Shown here piece after piece: positions 6,238 to 6,270 of a stretch of DNA of 6,270 nucleotides; within the stretch, counting starts at the first letter, position 1; each line of letters opens with the position of its first letter. Both the position numbers and the translations under genes were made by a program. Below the pieces are notes generated by a model, which searched no databases, had not been told where the DNA came from, and saw only the letters and a program-made list of their open reading frames with translations. This DNA is from an uncultured Eubacteriales bacterium (GTDB lineage Bacteria; Bacillota; Clostridia; Lachnospirales; Lachnospiraceae). Location of the stretch: the NCBI GenBank assembly GCA_900313855.1, contig OMSZ01000372.1, forward strand, positions 1 to 6,270, in the 5' to 3' direction.

Positions 6238-6270
6238 ATGCGCACGGATTCGAATAGGAAGTGAGTCTGC
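6238..6270. repeat. Structured repeat, right copy, cut by the window edge
   Basis: These 33 bases are identical to positions 1-33 and in the same orientation; the window ends in the middle of the tip stem (GTCTGC) of the first hairpin. It lies 12 bases after the compound inverted repeat, with GCTCCGCGG between them. Whether the upstream context is shared with the left copy cannot be seen, because that copy begins at base 1. Confidence 0.9.

Noticed and set aside
1..6270. The window as a small circular plasmid because its ends are identical
   Set aside because: It holds only chromosomal-type transporter genes, with no replication, partition or mobilisation gene; a dispersed repeat explains the ends as well. 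It is not excluded.
1..6270. CRISPR array, tRNA or rRNA genes
   Set aside because: No regularly spaced repeats and no cloverleaf or rRNA-like stretch were seen on either strand; the repeats present are palindromic pairs or single hairpins.

Overview
The window looks like chromosomal DNA from a low- to mid-GC Gram-positive anaerobe of the Clostridia, most like the gut Lachnospiraceae. This is inferred from the strong AGGAGG-type ribosome binding sites, the AT-leaning codon use, a MacB/LolD-type ATPase paired with a double-FtsX permease, and a short CstA carrier. No marker gene fixes the genus. No replication, integrase or transposase gene is present.

Layout. Positions 1-80 hold a GC-rich, strongly folded repeat element. 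It is followed at once by a two-gene plus-strand operon for an ABC transporter: an ATPase (107-805) and an 8-TM permease with two FtsX domains (859-3210). A strong hairpin terminator at 3233-3273 separates this operon from a converging minus-strand pair: a CstA-family carrier (3311-5071) and, upstream of it, an unrecognised 187-residue protein (5220-5783). The 148-bp gap between these two holds a small hairpin that may end the upstream transcript and a separate 8-bp inverted repeat in the cstA leader.

Positions 5784-6270 (487 bp) contain no convincing gene but are dense in signals. They hold a promoter for the 187-residue gene with an inverted repeat between its -10 and -35 boxes, a pair of near-identical 16-mers, a good plus-strand promoter candidate (5977-6005), and a run of four nested or adjacent hairpins (6010-6225). 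After these comes a second copy, in the same orientation, of the first 33 bases of the window. The two window ends are therefore identical direct repeats. This fits a dispersed repeat family at which an assembly would break, or a circular assembly; the gene content favours the former.

How the genes work together. The two ABC genes make one transporter of unknown substrate. CstA imports a small carbon source, pyruvate or peptides in studied relatives. No functional link between the operons is visible. The most interesting part is the right-hand noncoding region, which may encode an undescribed structured RNA or be a small mobile or palindromic element. One of its hairpins resembles the right-end hairpin of IS200/IS605-type elements.
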